Source: JAGLTN01 sp023135255 (GTDB taxonomy: Bacteria; Planctomycetota; Phycisphaerae; Sedimentisphaerales; Anaerobacaceae). From it: a stretch of 19,202 nt of DNA. The translations under genes and the position numbers were made by a program. This document shows, piece by piece, positions 1 to 7,056 of this stretch (position 1 is the stretch's first letter; the number at the start of each line of letters is the position of its first letter). The notes beneath the pieces are model-generated. The model was not told the DNA's origin. It did no database searches and saw only the letters and a program-made list of their open reading frames with translations. The stretch spans positions 1 through 19,202 of the forward strand of contig DAOWCP010000045.1 in NCBI GenBank assembly GCA_030639495.1, in the 5' to 3' direction.

Positions 1-1407
1 AAGCTTGTTAAGAAGATTGATGCTGGGTATTTAGTTATGCCTACGGAGCTATTGCATGGGCTTTATGATGGGGGCCATGGCGCGGGGTTGGATGACTATT
101 GGAAATTGATATATGAGAGCGAAACTGGGGTGGGGGCGTTTATGTGGGCGTTTGCTGATGAGGGGGTTGTTCGGGGTGATAAGGGTGGGCTGATCGATGT
201 TGATCTTGATCATGGGCCTGATGGTATTGTTGGGCCTAAGCATGAAAAAGAGGGTAGTTTTTATACGATCAAAGAAATTTTTTCGCCTGTTTATATCGGG
301 ATGGAAAAATTGGGTGGTGATTTTGATGGGAAGATGTGTGTTGAGAATCGTTATGACTTTAGCAATCTTAGTGAGTGCGGTTTTAGTTGGAAGCTTATTA
401 AGTTTCCCGGGCCCGGTGCCAATAGGAGTATGAGGGTTTTTAAGCATGGGAAAATTGCCTCGCCTGATGTTGAGGCCAAGGGCAGCGGTGAGCTTAATCT
501 GAAATTGCCTGCGGATTGGCGAAGCGCGGATGCCTTGTATCTGACTGCGAGAGATGAGGATGGCCGAGAGATATGGACGTGGTCGTGGGGGATAAGCGGG
601 GCGGAGGATTATAGCAGGAGATATGTTAAGCGGGGCAGCGGGAAAGTTGAGCTGATGGATGGTGCGTTGAAACTTGGTGTCAGGGCGGGTAAGAGTGAAT
701 TTGTGTTTGGTAAAAATAGTGGTAAGCTTGAAAAGGTGAGAGTTGAAGGGAAAGATATTTCATTTAATAATGGGCCTCGTTTGATCGGGGGGGAGAGTAA
801 GTTTGAAAAAATGCGTCATTGGTTTGATGGCGGGGCGTTGGTGGTTGAGGCTAAGTATACGGGGGACATGAATTGGGTAAAGTGGAGCATTTGGCCTTCG
901 GGGTGGGTGAAGCTTGAATATGAATACCAGATGAGCGGGAAGTTTGATATTATGGGGGTCGATTTTGATTATCCGGAGGGTCGGATGAAGGGGATGCGGC
1001 TGGTTGGTAATGGGCCTTTCCGTGTTTGGAAGAATCGCAGTAAGGGGGGGCTGATCGGTTTGTGGGAGAATGAGTATTTTGATGATACGCCCGCGGTTAC
1101 TTGGCGGTATCCGGAGTTTAAGGGATACTATGGGGACTTTAAGTGGGTTGAGTTTGCTACTGGGCAGGGGGTGATTACCGCGGTAGCGGAGATGGATGGG
1201 TTGTATCTGGGGGTTTATACGCCTAAGGATGGGCCTTGGCCTAATAAGACTAAGCTTGAGGCGGCGGATACGCAGATCGCTTTTTTGCATGGCGTGCCAG
1301 CGATCGGGACGAAGTTTCATAAGGCTGAAATGCTTGGGCCAGAGAGTGAGAAAAATGTTGCTGATGGGGTTTATGAAGGAGCGGTTTATTTTCGGTTTGA
1401 GAGGTAG
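1..1407 (+). CDS. Glycoside hydrolase family 2 (beta-galactosidase-like), C-terminal part
   Basis: The frame is open from base 1, so the 5' end lies outside the window and the ATG at 37 is internal. The first ~95 residues resemble the end of a GH2 TIM barrel: a Tyr-Trp segment, GAFMWAFADEG, a DGIVGP stretch and a YTIKEIFSPVYI strand, matching the 'W-D-x-D-G-hxxPD...YxxKxxxqP' region of beta-galactosidases. Next comes VENRYDF, typical of the beta-sandwich domain after the barrel, and then a long beta-rich region like the C-terminal 'small chain' domain of LacZ-type enzymes (GPRLIGG, NGPFRVWKNR). The catalytic acid and nucleophile would lie upstream and cannot be checked. The role would be hydrolysis of beta-galactosides or related plant or algal glycans; the substrate is unknown. 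The sense strand is strikingly G-rich and C-poor (many GGG codons), which creates long spurious antisense ORFs. Confidence 0.85.
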   Translation, partial: KLVKKIDAGYLVMPTELLHGLYDGGHGAGLDDYWKLIYESETGVGAFMWAFADEGVVRGDKGGLIDVDLDHGPDGIVGPKHEKEGSFYTIKEIFSPVYIGMEKLGGDFDGKMCVENRYDFSNLSECGFSWKLIKFPGPGANRSMRVFKHGKIASPDVEAKGSGELNLKLPADWRSADALYLTARDEDGREIWTWSWGISGAEDYSRRYVKRGSGKVELMDGALKLGVRAGKSEFVFGKNSGKLEKVRVEGKDISFNNGPRLIGGESKFEKMRHWFDGGALVVEAKYTGDMNWVKWSIWPSGWVKLEYEYQMSGKFDIMGVDFDYPEGRMKGMRLVGNGPFRVWKNRSKGGLIGLWENEYFDDTPAVTWRYPEFKGYYGDFKWVEFATGQGVITAVAEMDGLYLGVYTPKDGPWPNKTKLEAADTQIAFLHGVPAIGTKFHKAEMLGPESEKNVADGVYEGAVYFRFER

Positions 1408-1495
1408 ATTGGTTTTTTAATTCGGACTTGCCAAAATGGGGTTTGGAGGGTATATTTGGCGGTTCCAGAGTCGTATATTTTTAAGGAAATATGTT

Positions 1496-2293
1496 ATGAA
1501 ACCTAAATTAATAGTAACCGGTGCCGGCGGCAGGATGGGTCGGCGGATAATTGCTTTGGCTTGTCAGGATGGATTGTTCGATATTGCCGGGGCGGTAGAC
1601 TGGGCGGAGAATCCGGATATCGGGAAAGATGTGGGTCAACTGGCGGGTGTTGGTGATATAGGGATTGAGCTTTCGGGTGATTATCAGAAAGCTTGCGATG
1701 TTGTTATCGATTTTTCTAATCCGGCTGCGGCTGATGCTACTATCGAATATTGTGTTAAAAATAAGACAGCTTTGATGATGGCAACTACGGGGCTTAGCAG
1801 CGGGCAGATTGCAAAGCTTAACCGGGCGGCTAAGACTGTGCCTGTTATTTTTGCGAGCAATACGAGTCTTGGGATGAATCTTTTGTTTGCTTTGGTTGGT
1901 AAAGTTGCAAAAGCATTGGGCGAAGAATTTGATATTGAGATAATTGAGCAGCATCACAGATTTAAAAAAGATTCGCCGAGCGGGAGTGCTTTAACGCTTG
2001 CCGAGAGTATCTGTAAAGAAACCGGCAGGGAATTTCCGGGGTGTATCGATCATGGTCGGCAAGGGAAAGATTGCCTGAGGCAAAAAGGGCGAGTCGGTAT
2101 GCATTCTGTCAGGGCAGGCGATATTGTCGGTGAGCATGAGATAATTTACGGGGCGTTAGGTGAGACGGTGAAAATTTCTCATTCGGCACACAGCAGAGAT
2201 ATTTTTGCTCGCGGAGCGTTGAAGGGTGCTGGTTGGCTTGTTGGCAAAAAGGCAGGGATGTATACGATGGCGGATTGTCTCGGTATTGAGTAA
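1496..2293 (+). CDS. dapB: 4-hydroxy-tetrahydrodipicolinate reductase (DapB)
   Basis: NAD(P)H-dependent reduction of hydroxy-tetrahydrodipicolinate to tetrahydrodipicolinate, the second committed step of the lysine/diaminopimelate pathway, in the cytoplasm. The 265-residue product has the family's usual length. The dinucleotide-binding loop GAGGRMGR is at residues 9-16. The catalytic signature EQHHRFKKDSPSGSAL starts at residue 151; H153 and K157 match E. coli H159 and K163. A longer reading from ATG 1436 exists, but ATG 1496 is preferred because the protein then starts right at the Rossmann strand (MKPKLIVTGAGG) and AAGGA sits at 1482-1486 with suitable spacing. Its TAA is immediately adjacent to the last base of the convergent CPBP protease gene. 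DapB, with MurA downstream, supplies peptidoglycan precursors. Confidence 0.97.
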   Translation: MKPKLIVTGAGGRMGRRIIALACQDGLFDIAGAVDWAENPDIGKDVGQLAGVGDIGIELSGDYQKACDVVIDFSNPAAADATIEYCVKNKTALMMATTGLSSGQIAKLNRAAKTVPVIFASNTSLGMNLLFALVGKVAKALGEEFDIEIIEQHHRFKKDSPSGSALTLAESICKETGREFPGCIDHGRQGKDCLRQKGRVGMHSVRAGDIVGEHEIIYGALGETVKISHSAHSRDIFARGALKGAGWLVGKKAGMYTMADCLGIE

Positions 2294-3142
2294 TCAGCTT
2301 TCGATCAATGTTACTATTACGCTGGTCGCATTGAACAGAGCATGGATGAAGATCGAGGGGTACAGGCGTCCTGTTTTTTCGTATGAGTAGCCCAGGGTTA
2401 TGCCGAGAACAAATATCACAGGCCAATGCTCCATGTTGACGTGTACAGTTGCAAATATGGCTGCGCTTATGAATATTGAAAGCCAGGGTCTTTTTAGATA
2501 GGCTCTTATTGTTGACTGAAAGATGCCGCGAAAGAGTATCTCTTCAAAGAACGGTATTGTAATTATAGTGGTGAAAGCTATAATGAGCCTTACGGAGGCT
2601 TGCGGATTGTTGGTTAGGAATTCCAGTTCCTGATGCTGAGCCATCTGATAATCTGCTCCTTTGATTAGATAGCCTGCGATCGTGGTTAGAATGAACGCCA
2701 GCATTAATACGGGCCAGGTGCCTAATAATGTTATTAATGCTATGGCGAAATCTTTGAAAATATTGCTTGTGTGAAGGCCGAAGCCTTTAAGACCTCGTAC
2801 GAAAGTAAACTTAACGAGGACGAATACAAATATAGCTGCCAAAACAGAGGAAGCACACAATATTGCATTGTCCCATAGGACTTGCTGACTTTGGGTAAGG
2901 TCGCCGGCGATTTTGCCCCTGATGTGAAACATGCCGGAAATGATGCTGTACCAGATTAACAAAGGCAATATCGCCAGGATGGGGTTTAGTCTGTTTCTAC
3001 GAGGTCTGGAAGCTGATAGAGCTTTTCGACCGAGGGAATTTTGCAGCATCCACCACGCAAAGGTCATGACGCCAAGGGATATCAGAATATTCTCGGCGAC
3101 CATTTCTATGGTTAGATTTTCAATAAATTCGGAAATATCCAT
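2294..3142 (-). CDS. CPBP family intramembrane glutamic endopeptidase (CAAX/Abi)
   Basis: A 282-residue multi-spanning membrane protein with the three signature motifs of the CPBP (formerly Abi/CAAX protease) family: EEILFRG (E200, E201, R205), FATVH (F230, H234) and HALFN (H267, N271). These form the intramembrane active site seen in Rce1-type proteases. Several hydrophobic segments lie before the first motif, roughly residues 15-33, 53-72, 92-112, 132-160 and 185-199. The cellular substrate cannot be told from sequence; family members range from prenyl-protein processing to bacteriocin self-immunity. It is divergent from murA (75 bp between starts) and convergent with dapB with no bases between the two stop codons, so no separate terminator fits there. 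Confidence 0.93.
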   Translation of the reverse strand: MDISEFIENLTIEMVAENILISLGVMTFAWWMLQNSLGRKALSASRPRRNRLNPILAILPLLIWYSIISGMFHIRGKIAGDLTQSQQVLWDNAILCASSVLAAIFVFVLVKFTFVRGLKGFGLHTSNIFKDFAIALITLLGTWPVLMLAFILTTIAGYLIKGADYQMAQHQELEFLTNNPQASVRLIIAFTTIITIPFFEEILFRGIFQSTIRAYLKRPWLSIFISAAIFATVHVNMEHWPVIFVLGITLGYSYEKTGRLYPSIFIHALFNATSVIVTLIES

Positions 3143-3160
3143 CGATATCCTATCTTAAAC

Positions 3161-3189
3161 TTGAAAACAGAACTGTCTTGTATTACATT
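3161..3189 (+). promoter_or_regulatory. Candidate sigma70-type promoter for murA
   Basis: TTGAAA (3161-3166, 5 of 6 to consensus), a 17-base spacer, then TACATT (3184-3189, 4 of 6). It lies in the 75-base gap between the divergent CPBP protease and murA starts and would give a leader of about 20 bases carrying the murA SD. Inferred from pattern only. Confidence 0.4.
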
Positions 3190-3217
3190 AAGGCGGTCTT
3201 TTCAAGGAAAAACAATT

Positions 3218-3892
3218 ATGGATATATTTAAGATCGAAGGGCCTGTCAAACTTACAGGCTCGGTCAGGGTGAACGGTTCAAAAAATGCGTCTTTGCCGAT
3301 AATGGCAGCGGCGATTCTTGCGTGTGGCAAATCGGTTTTAAAGTCTGTGCCGATGCTTTCGGATATCAGGGTGTGCGGTGAGCTTTTGGAGTCGCTGGGC
3401 TGTGTGGTTGAGAGGAAAGATAATGGCGATGTTGAGATCGATGCAACGAGTATAGATAACCCTGTTGGTCATTATGATATAGTTCGTAAGATGAGAGCGA
3501 GCATTTGTGTTCTCGGTCCTTTGCTGGCGCGTTGCGGCAGGGTGGAAATTTCGATGCCGGGCGGATGCGCGATAGGCGACAGGCCTGTAGATATTCATCT
3601 TAGAGGTATAAAAGCACTCGGTGCACAAGTCAGTTTGAAAAATGGATATATAATCGCCGAAGCTCCTGGCGGGCTTAAAGGTGCTGAGATTTTTCTTGGC
3701 GGGCCTTTCGGCTCTACGGTATTGGGGACGGCTAACGTGTTGACGGCTGCTACTTTGGCAAAAGGCAGGACTGTAATAGAATCGGCGGCATGTGAGCCTG
3801 AGATTTCAGATCTGGCGAACTTTCATAATAAAATGGGGGCAAAGATCACCGGTATTGGTTCACCAAGATTAGTGATCGAAGGGGTTAAGTAA
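3218..3892 (+). CDS. murA: UDP-N-acetylglucosamine 1-carboxyvinyltransferase, N-terminal half (murA split by in-frame TAA)
   Basis: MurA transfers enolpyruvate from PEP to UDP-GlcNAc, the first committed step of peptidoglycan synthesis, in the cytoplasm. The start at ATG 3218 gives the usual N-terminus (MDIFKIEGP) with AAGGA at 3204-3208; the longer TTG reading from 3161 would overlap the candidate promoter. Visible active-site residues: K22 and N23 (GSKNASLP), R93 (KMRAS), the PEP/fosfomycin cysteine C117 in PGGCAIGDRPVD, and R122. The reading stops at TAA 3890-3892 after 224 codons. The same frame continues directly into the rest of MurA, and alignment to E. coli from memory (VIEGVERL versus VIEGVK*L) has no gap, so the TAA stands where a single residue (R in E. 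coli) should be. It is therefore a nonsense change, not a frameshift. Whether the gene is broken, mis-sequenced or works as two polypeptides is open. Confidence 0.88.
   Translation: MDIFKIEGPVKLTGSVRVNGSKNASLPIMAAAILACGKSVLKSVPMLSDIRVCGELLESLGCVVERKDNGDVEIDATSIDNPVGHYDIVRKMRASICVLGPLLARCGRVEISMPGGCAIGDRPVDIHLRGIKALGAQVSLKNGYIIAEAPGGLKGAEIFLGGPFGSTVLGTANVLTAATLAKGRTVIESAACEPEISDLANFHNKMGAKITGIGSPRLVIEGVK
3878..3884 (+). promoter_or_regulatory. SD-like sequence before the second murA half
   Basis: GAAGGGG lies 8 bases before TTG 3893 and can pair with the 16S 3' end (AAGG plus a G-U wobble). It also encodes the conserved Glu-Gly of MurA, so it may be accidental. It matters because it would permit re-initiation immediately after the TAA. 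Confidence 0.35.
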
Positions 3893-4495
3893 TTGAAGGC
3901 TGTTGAGCATGAGGTTATTGCCGACCGAATAGAGGCGGGTACCTTTATGGTTGCTGCTGCGATCACGGCAAGCGAGTTGAAAGTTGATAATTGCAGGCTG
4001 GAAGATTTGATGGCGGCGGTTGTTATGCTGCGATCTGTCGGTGTTATTGTCGAACCGACGGGCAATGGTTGCGTGATATCAAGAAACGCACCTATAGGGA
4101 CAGCTGATATTACAACCCAGCCTCACCCGGGGTTTCCGACTGACTTGCAGGCACAATTTATGGCGATGCTTGCATTGGGTGACGGCAACAGTATTGTGAT
4201 AGAAAAAATATTTCCAGACAGGTATATGCACGTTGCAGAACTGAATCGTATGGGGGCGAATCTCAGGAAAGAGGGCAATGTTGTTATCGTTGCTGGGGTC
4301 AAAAAGCTTGTGTCTGCACCGGTGATGGCGTCTGATCTGAGGGCGTCTGCAGCGCTGGTGTTGGCGGGAATGGCTGCGGAAGGGACGACTATTGTCAATC
4401 GTGTTTATCATATCGACCGGGGTTATGAACAAATCGAAAAAAGGCTAAACCAGGTCGGTGCTAAGATCGTCAGAGAAAAAGTAGATACTGTTTGA
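3893..4495 (+). CDS. murA: UDP-N-acetylglucosamine 1-carboxyvinyltransferase, C-terminal half
   Basis: In-frame continuation of murA after the TAA at 3890-3892; the first possible start is the TTG that touches the stop. The 200 residues cover the rest of the enzyme: ADRIEAGTF (E. coli PDRIETGTF with D231), HPGFPTDLQAQF (E. coli D305), FPDRYMHVAELNRMGA (R331 region), SDLRASAALVLAG (D369, R371) and YHIDRGYEQIEKRL (R397 region). No residue of the catalytic set looks lost, so the change is recent or selection still acts. The two halves add up to about 425 residues, against 419 in E. coli. The break falls about 10 residues before the hinge between the two MurA globular domains. The gene ends with tandem stops TGA TAA. 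Confidence 0.88.
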   Translation: MKAVEHEVIADRIEAGTFMVAAAITASELKVDNCRLEDLMAAVVMLRSVGVIVEPTGNGCVISRNAPIGTADITTQPHPGFPTDLQAQFMAMLALGDGNSIVIEKIFPDRYMHVAELNRMGANLRKEGNVVIVAGVKKLVSAPVMASDLRASAALVLAGMAAEGTTIVNRVYHIDRGYEQIEKRLNQVGAKIVREKVDTV

Positions 4496-4634
4496 TAAGT
4501 GAGGAAAAGTGTCATTTTTAAGATTGCATCAAGTGGAGTTTGAAAAATAAATGGGTTAAAGTCAAAATCAATACCCGAAAGAAAAATAATGGTAGAATTG
4601 TAATAATAAGAGAGCTAAAACTGTTTCTTAATTT

Positions 4635-4662
4635 TTGCTGAAGATATATAGTAAATTGTAAT
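4635..4662 (+). promoter_or_regulatory. Candidate promoter of the HEPN/VRR-NUC cassette
   Basis: TTGCTG (4635-4640), a 16-base spacer, then TGTAAT (4657-4662, 5 of 6 to TATAAT), about 50 bases before ATG 4711 in an AT-rich 215-base gap that otherwise shows no gene. The -35 match is weak (3 of 6). Confidence 0.3.
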
Positions 4663-4671
4663 TTGGAGTAT

Positions 4672-4685
4672 CTTGAATAGTCAAG
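4672..4685. promoter_or_regulatory. 14-bp dyad CTTGA-ATAG-TCAAG, possible operator
   Basis: A perfect 5-bp inverted repeat with a 4-base centre, starting 10 bases after the candidate -10 box and ending 25 bases before the cassette's first ATG. The position would suit a repressor site near the transcription start or a small 5' hairpin. Short enough to be chance. Confidence 0.3.
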
Positions 4686-4710
4686 AAAAATTTATTTTAG
4701 GTCGGATGAA

Positions 4711-5679
4711 ATGCATCAAATTAAGCAAAATATTGAACAATTAGAAGAGGCTGCTCAGCAACTTGCCAAACAGACCCCAACGGGAGCAAGGCTTGCTTTA
4801 TTACTTTCAGACAATTTAGTTGAGTTGCTTATGTATAAAAAAGTACAACTTGAATTTGCTCGGTGTAATTGGTTTCAGGTAGTTATTCCTCCCAAGTACT
4901 CTCCCCAAAAACAGAAAAAAGTTATGAAGTATTTCAACGAGAAGGTTAATTTTCTTGTATCAGAAACTCAAAATATTAGTCAGGATGAGGGTGATTGTTT
5001 GAAAGTTGCTCATATGCTTCGGAATGAGGCGTATCATACTGGGATTATCAGGAAGTCAATTATTATCTATGTAGCGGCGGTTTACTTTGAAATTGCATGT
5101 AAACTTTTACCTCGTCTTTGGTTTGGTGGATATATGTATACAGACCAAGACGATGTTGCCATATTTTTGAAAAGATACAATATAGATGGTGGTATGATTA
5201 ATGAAACAGTTTTAGCAAAAATATGTAGCTGTTTACTTGAAGGGAAAACCTGTGAAATTTTCAAACTCAATAAAGCTCTTTCTAAGGATTTGCTACGGCG
5301 GATAGAGGAAACATTAGATGGTTTAGAGTATCTTGCAGAAGGTGGATATCCACGTACCACAGCTAAACAAGTTTTGAAGCAAATGCAGTTCTCTGAAATG
5401 TTAGCAACTAACTACAAGTTTGCTAAAACAGAAGAAGGTTTTCAGAATTTTTTAAAAATTCATAAGAAACTTTTTCCTAAATATAAGCCTCCTATTACCA
5501 TGAAAGTTATAAACATATGGAAGCAACGAGCAAAGACTTTAGAATTGGAAACTATGCCGGGTTTAGTATTGAGAAAGTTTGCTGATATTGACGAAAAACT
5601 ACTTCCGATTGAGCAAAAGGTAGACGAAGGTGTCTTTCAATTTGACGAAATGATTAATGCACAAATTCATGATGGATAA
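4711..5679 (+). CDS. Uncharacterised helical protein with HEPN-like R-N-x3-H motif
   Basis: I do not recognise a named family. The 322-residue product is predicted mostly alpha-helical and soluble, with no signal peptide or membrane segment. Residues 22-50 (TGARLALLLSDNLVELLMYKK) form an amphipathic helix, followed at 100-110 by AHMLRNEAYHTG. The R104-N105-x3-H109 pattern is the R-[N/D/H]-x(3-5)-H motif of HEPN ribonucleases (as in RnlA, Csm6, HepT and abortive-infection toxins), and it sits at the start of a helix and is followed by another (residues 113-133), as HEPN folds require. The C-terminal ~180 residues are charged and helical without a known motif. It is 43 bases from the VRR-NUC gene and probably co-transcribed with it. 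The AT-rich composition and A/T-ending codons contrast with murA upstream and folD downstream, suggesting transfer. HEPN assignment is inference from the motif and helicity. Confidence 0.7.
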   Translation: MHQIKQNIEQLEEAAQQLAKQTPTGARLALLLSDNLVELLMYKKVQLEFARCNWFQVVIPPKYSPQKQKKVMKYFNEKVNFLVSETQNISQDEGDCLKVAHMLRNEAYHTGIIRKSIIIYVAAVYFEIACKLLPRLWFGGYMYTDQDDVAIFLKRYNIDGGMINETVLAKICSCLLEGKTCEIFKLNKALSKDLLRRIEETLDGLEYLAEGGYPRTTAKQVLKQMQFSEMLATNYKFAKTEEGFQNFLKIHKKLFPKYKPPITMKVINIWKQRAKTLELETMPGLVLRKFADIDEKLLPIEQKVDEGVFQFDEMINAQIHDG

Positions 5680-5722
5680 TGCAATGTATAACTGGGAAAT
5701 TCATTAAATTGCATATTGGCCG

Positions 5723-6982
5723 ATGAAAGGTGAGCTATTGAATACTTGTCCTCATACTAACATTTTTTGTATAAATCCTTATGAACTTATTCGAAAGTAT
5801 AAGTGTGATTCTTGTGGTGAAACAATGATGTGTGAATGTAATAAAGAATTTGCTCTTCTTTTGCCTCATCAATTAAAACAAGGAACTGAGCTTGATACTG
5901 GATATCGAATTCCGATTACTCTTGGCTTTCAAAAAAACATCTGTAACACCTGCCGTGGAATACCTGAAGAGCCACATCCAAAGGCACAACTATATGGTAA
6001 AAGTTCGAAGATTGTCCGATACTATTGGCGTGAGATTACTTTAGAAACAATTCGCCAATTTGCAGAGTGGGCTGAAAGTCAGGGATATACGGACTGGCTT
6101 AAAGCTCGACTGGAAAATAAAGAGAAATATAATTCGATTGAAAAAGAAGTTATTACGAAAATTAAGTTGCTTCATGATCAAACACCAAAATATAATTTTC
6201 AGGAGGAATCGCAACAGAAAGTTTTAAGTGACTGTAATGTTGAGATGGTGAAACTTGAGGGAGTTTATGTCAAAGGGGAAAGACAAAGAGCAGGGATTCT
6301 TGCGGGTGGAAAAATTTATAGTTCAGAGGAGTTTGCAGCAAACCATTTTAAGCAACAGGGATATAAAGTTATATACGCTGAAAGTATCCCTTTTCATGTT
6401 CTCTTTGGTATATTTATGTGGTTGCTTATTCAAGATAACTGTGACCCTTTGGTTCAAATGGTTGGGTTTGGAGATCGTGCCGCATATGAAAGCGGAATAA
6501 AAGGAAAGCAAATTCGGACTTTTCTACCTCAAGATTTTGGAAAACCAGGTTATGCTTTGAGGCGAGCAAAGGCTATAGACAGACATTTTTCTTCGATGTT
6601 AGATTTCCATGACAAAGATAACTTGTTCTGGACTTTTGATTATTGGATTGAACCGAGCTCCGGATTAAGGCAATATCTCTGGGCACATCGAGAACAGGAT
6701 TTAACAAGAGCTAAAGAAATAGTATCGGTTTTCCCAATAGAAACTACTTTGAAAATATTAAGATATTTGGTTAGTAACTATTGGAAGAGGTACCTCGGAT
6801 GGCCAGACTTAATTGTTTATAATAATAGCGAGTTTTTTTTTGCAGAAGTAAAATCATCTAAAGACACACTTAGTGAATACCAGAAGAATTGGATACGAGG
6901 AAATAACACAGAGCTTCATCTACCATTTAAGCTTATCAAAATTCATAAACATGTCATTAAAACCTCAAGACATAATAAATAG
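5723..6982 (+). CDS. Zinc-finger protein with C-terminal FAN1-type VRR-NUC nuclease domain
   Basis: 419 residues. The N-terminus is Cys-rich: C9, H11, C16, then the pairs C28/C31, C37/C39 and C74/C77, consistent with one or two zinc sites. The nuclease part starts near residue 200 (SSEEFAANHFKQQGY, then LFGIFMWLL), which closely resembles the first helix and following segment of the FAN1 VRR-NUC domain (VEELA..HYR..G, LFxLLFW). It ends with GWPDL (D362), the FAEVK strand (E375, K377), D381, and LSEYQKNW (Q387, W390). E202 or E203, D362, E375 and K377 would form the PD-(D/E)XK metal site, and all are present. FAN1's SAP and TPR regions are absent, with zinc fingers in their place. A likely alternative start is TTG 5738, preceded by AAAGGTGAG at 5726-5734; ATG 5723 has no clear SD. 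A run of nine T (6833-6841) encodes FFF just before E375. Predicted function: structure-specific DNA cleavage; the target is unknown. Confidence 0.8.
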   Translation: MKGELLNTCPHTNIFCINPYELIRKYKCDSCGETMMCECNKEFALLLPHQLKQGTELDTGYRIPITLGFQKNICNTCRGIPEEPHPKAQLYGKSSKIVRYYWREITLETIRQFAEWAESQGYTDWLKARLENKEKYNSIEKEVITKIKLLHDQTPKYNFQEESQQKVLSDCNVEMVKLEGVYVKGERQRAGILAGGKIYSSEEFAANHFKQQGYKVIYAESIPFHVLFGIFMWLLIQDNCDPLVQMVGFGDRAAYESGIKGKQIRTFLPQDFGKPGYALRRAKAIDRHFSSMLDFHDKDNLFWTFDYWIEPSSGLRQYLWAHREQDLTRAKEIVSVFPIETTLKILRYLVSNYWKRYLGWPDLIVYNNSEFFFAEVKSSKDTLSEYQKNWIRGNNTELHLPFKLIKIHKHVIKTSRHNK

Positions 6983-7034
6983 TTTGGCTTCATTTTTATG
7001 GATGACAAAGGAGTGGATAATGCTGGTTTGGCAG

Positions 7035-7056
7035 ATTCCTCCGCTACGGTCGGAAT
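7035..7056. repeat. REP-like palindromic element
   Basis: ATTCC-t-CCG-cta-CGG-tc-GGAAT, an imperfect hairpin flanked by CAG and GAC. It resembles the dispersed 'ATTCC/TTC...CGCT...GGAAT GAC' intergenic palindromes seen in many bacterial genomes. It lies in the short gap between the VRR-NUC gene and the convergent folD and is followed by an eight-G run (7062-7069). It has no U-tract on either strand, so it is not a standard intrinsic terminator. Only one copy is visible in this window. Confidence 0.5.

Noticed and set aside
760..1320. 186-codon minus-strand ORF opposite the GH2 fragment
   Set aside because: It is the antisense shadow of a G-rich, C-poor gene; the product is Pro/Ile/Arg-rich with no domain sense, and the plus frame gives a convincing GH2 protein.
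1436..1495. N-terminal extension of dapB from ATG 1436
   Set aside because: The extra 20 residues are not part of DapB; ATG 1496 has a better SD and starts exactly at the Rossmann strand.
3890..3892. Recoding of TAA as a sense codon (altered genetic code)
   Set aside because: dapB, mlaE, folD, the OPT gene and others in the window end normally at TAA, and murA itself ends TGA TAA, so the code is not altered.
4496..4710. Terminator or attachment site between murA and the cassette
   Set aside because: I found no stem followed by a U-tract and no direct repeat shared with the right border; only the candidate promoter and short dyad stand out.
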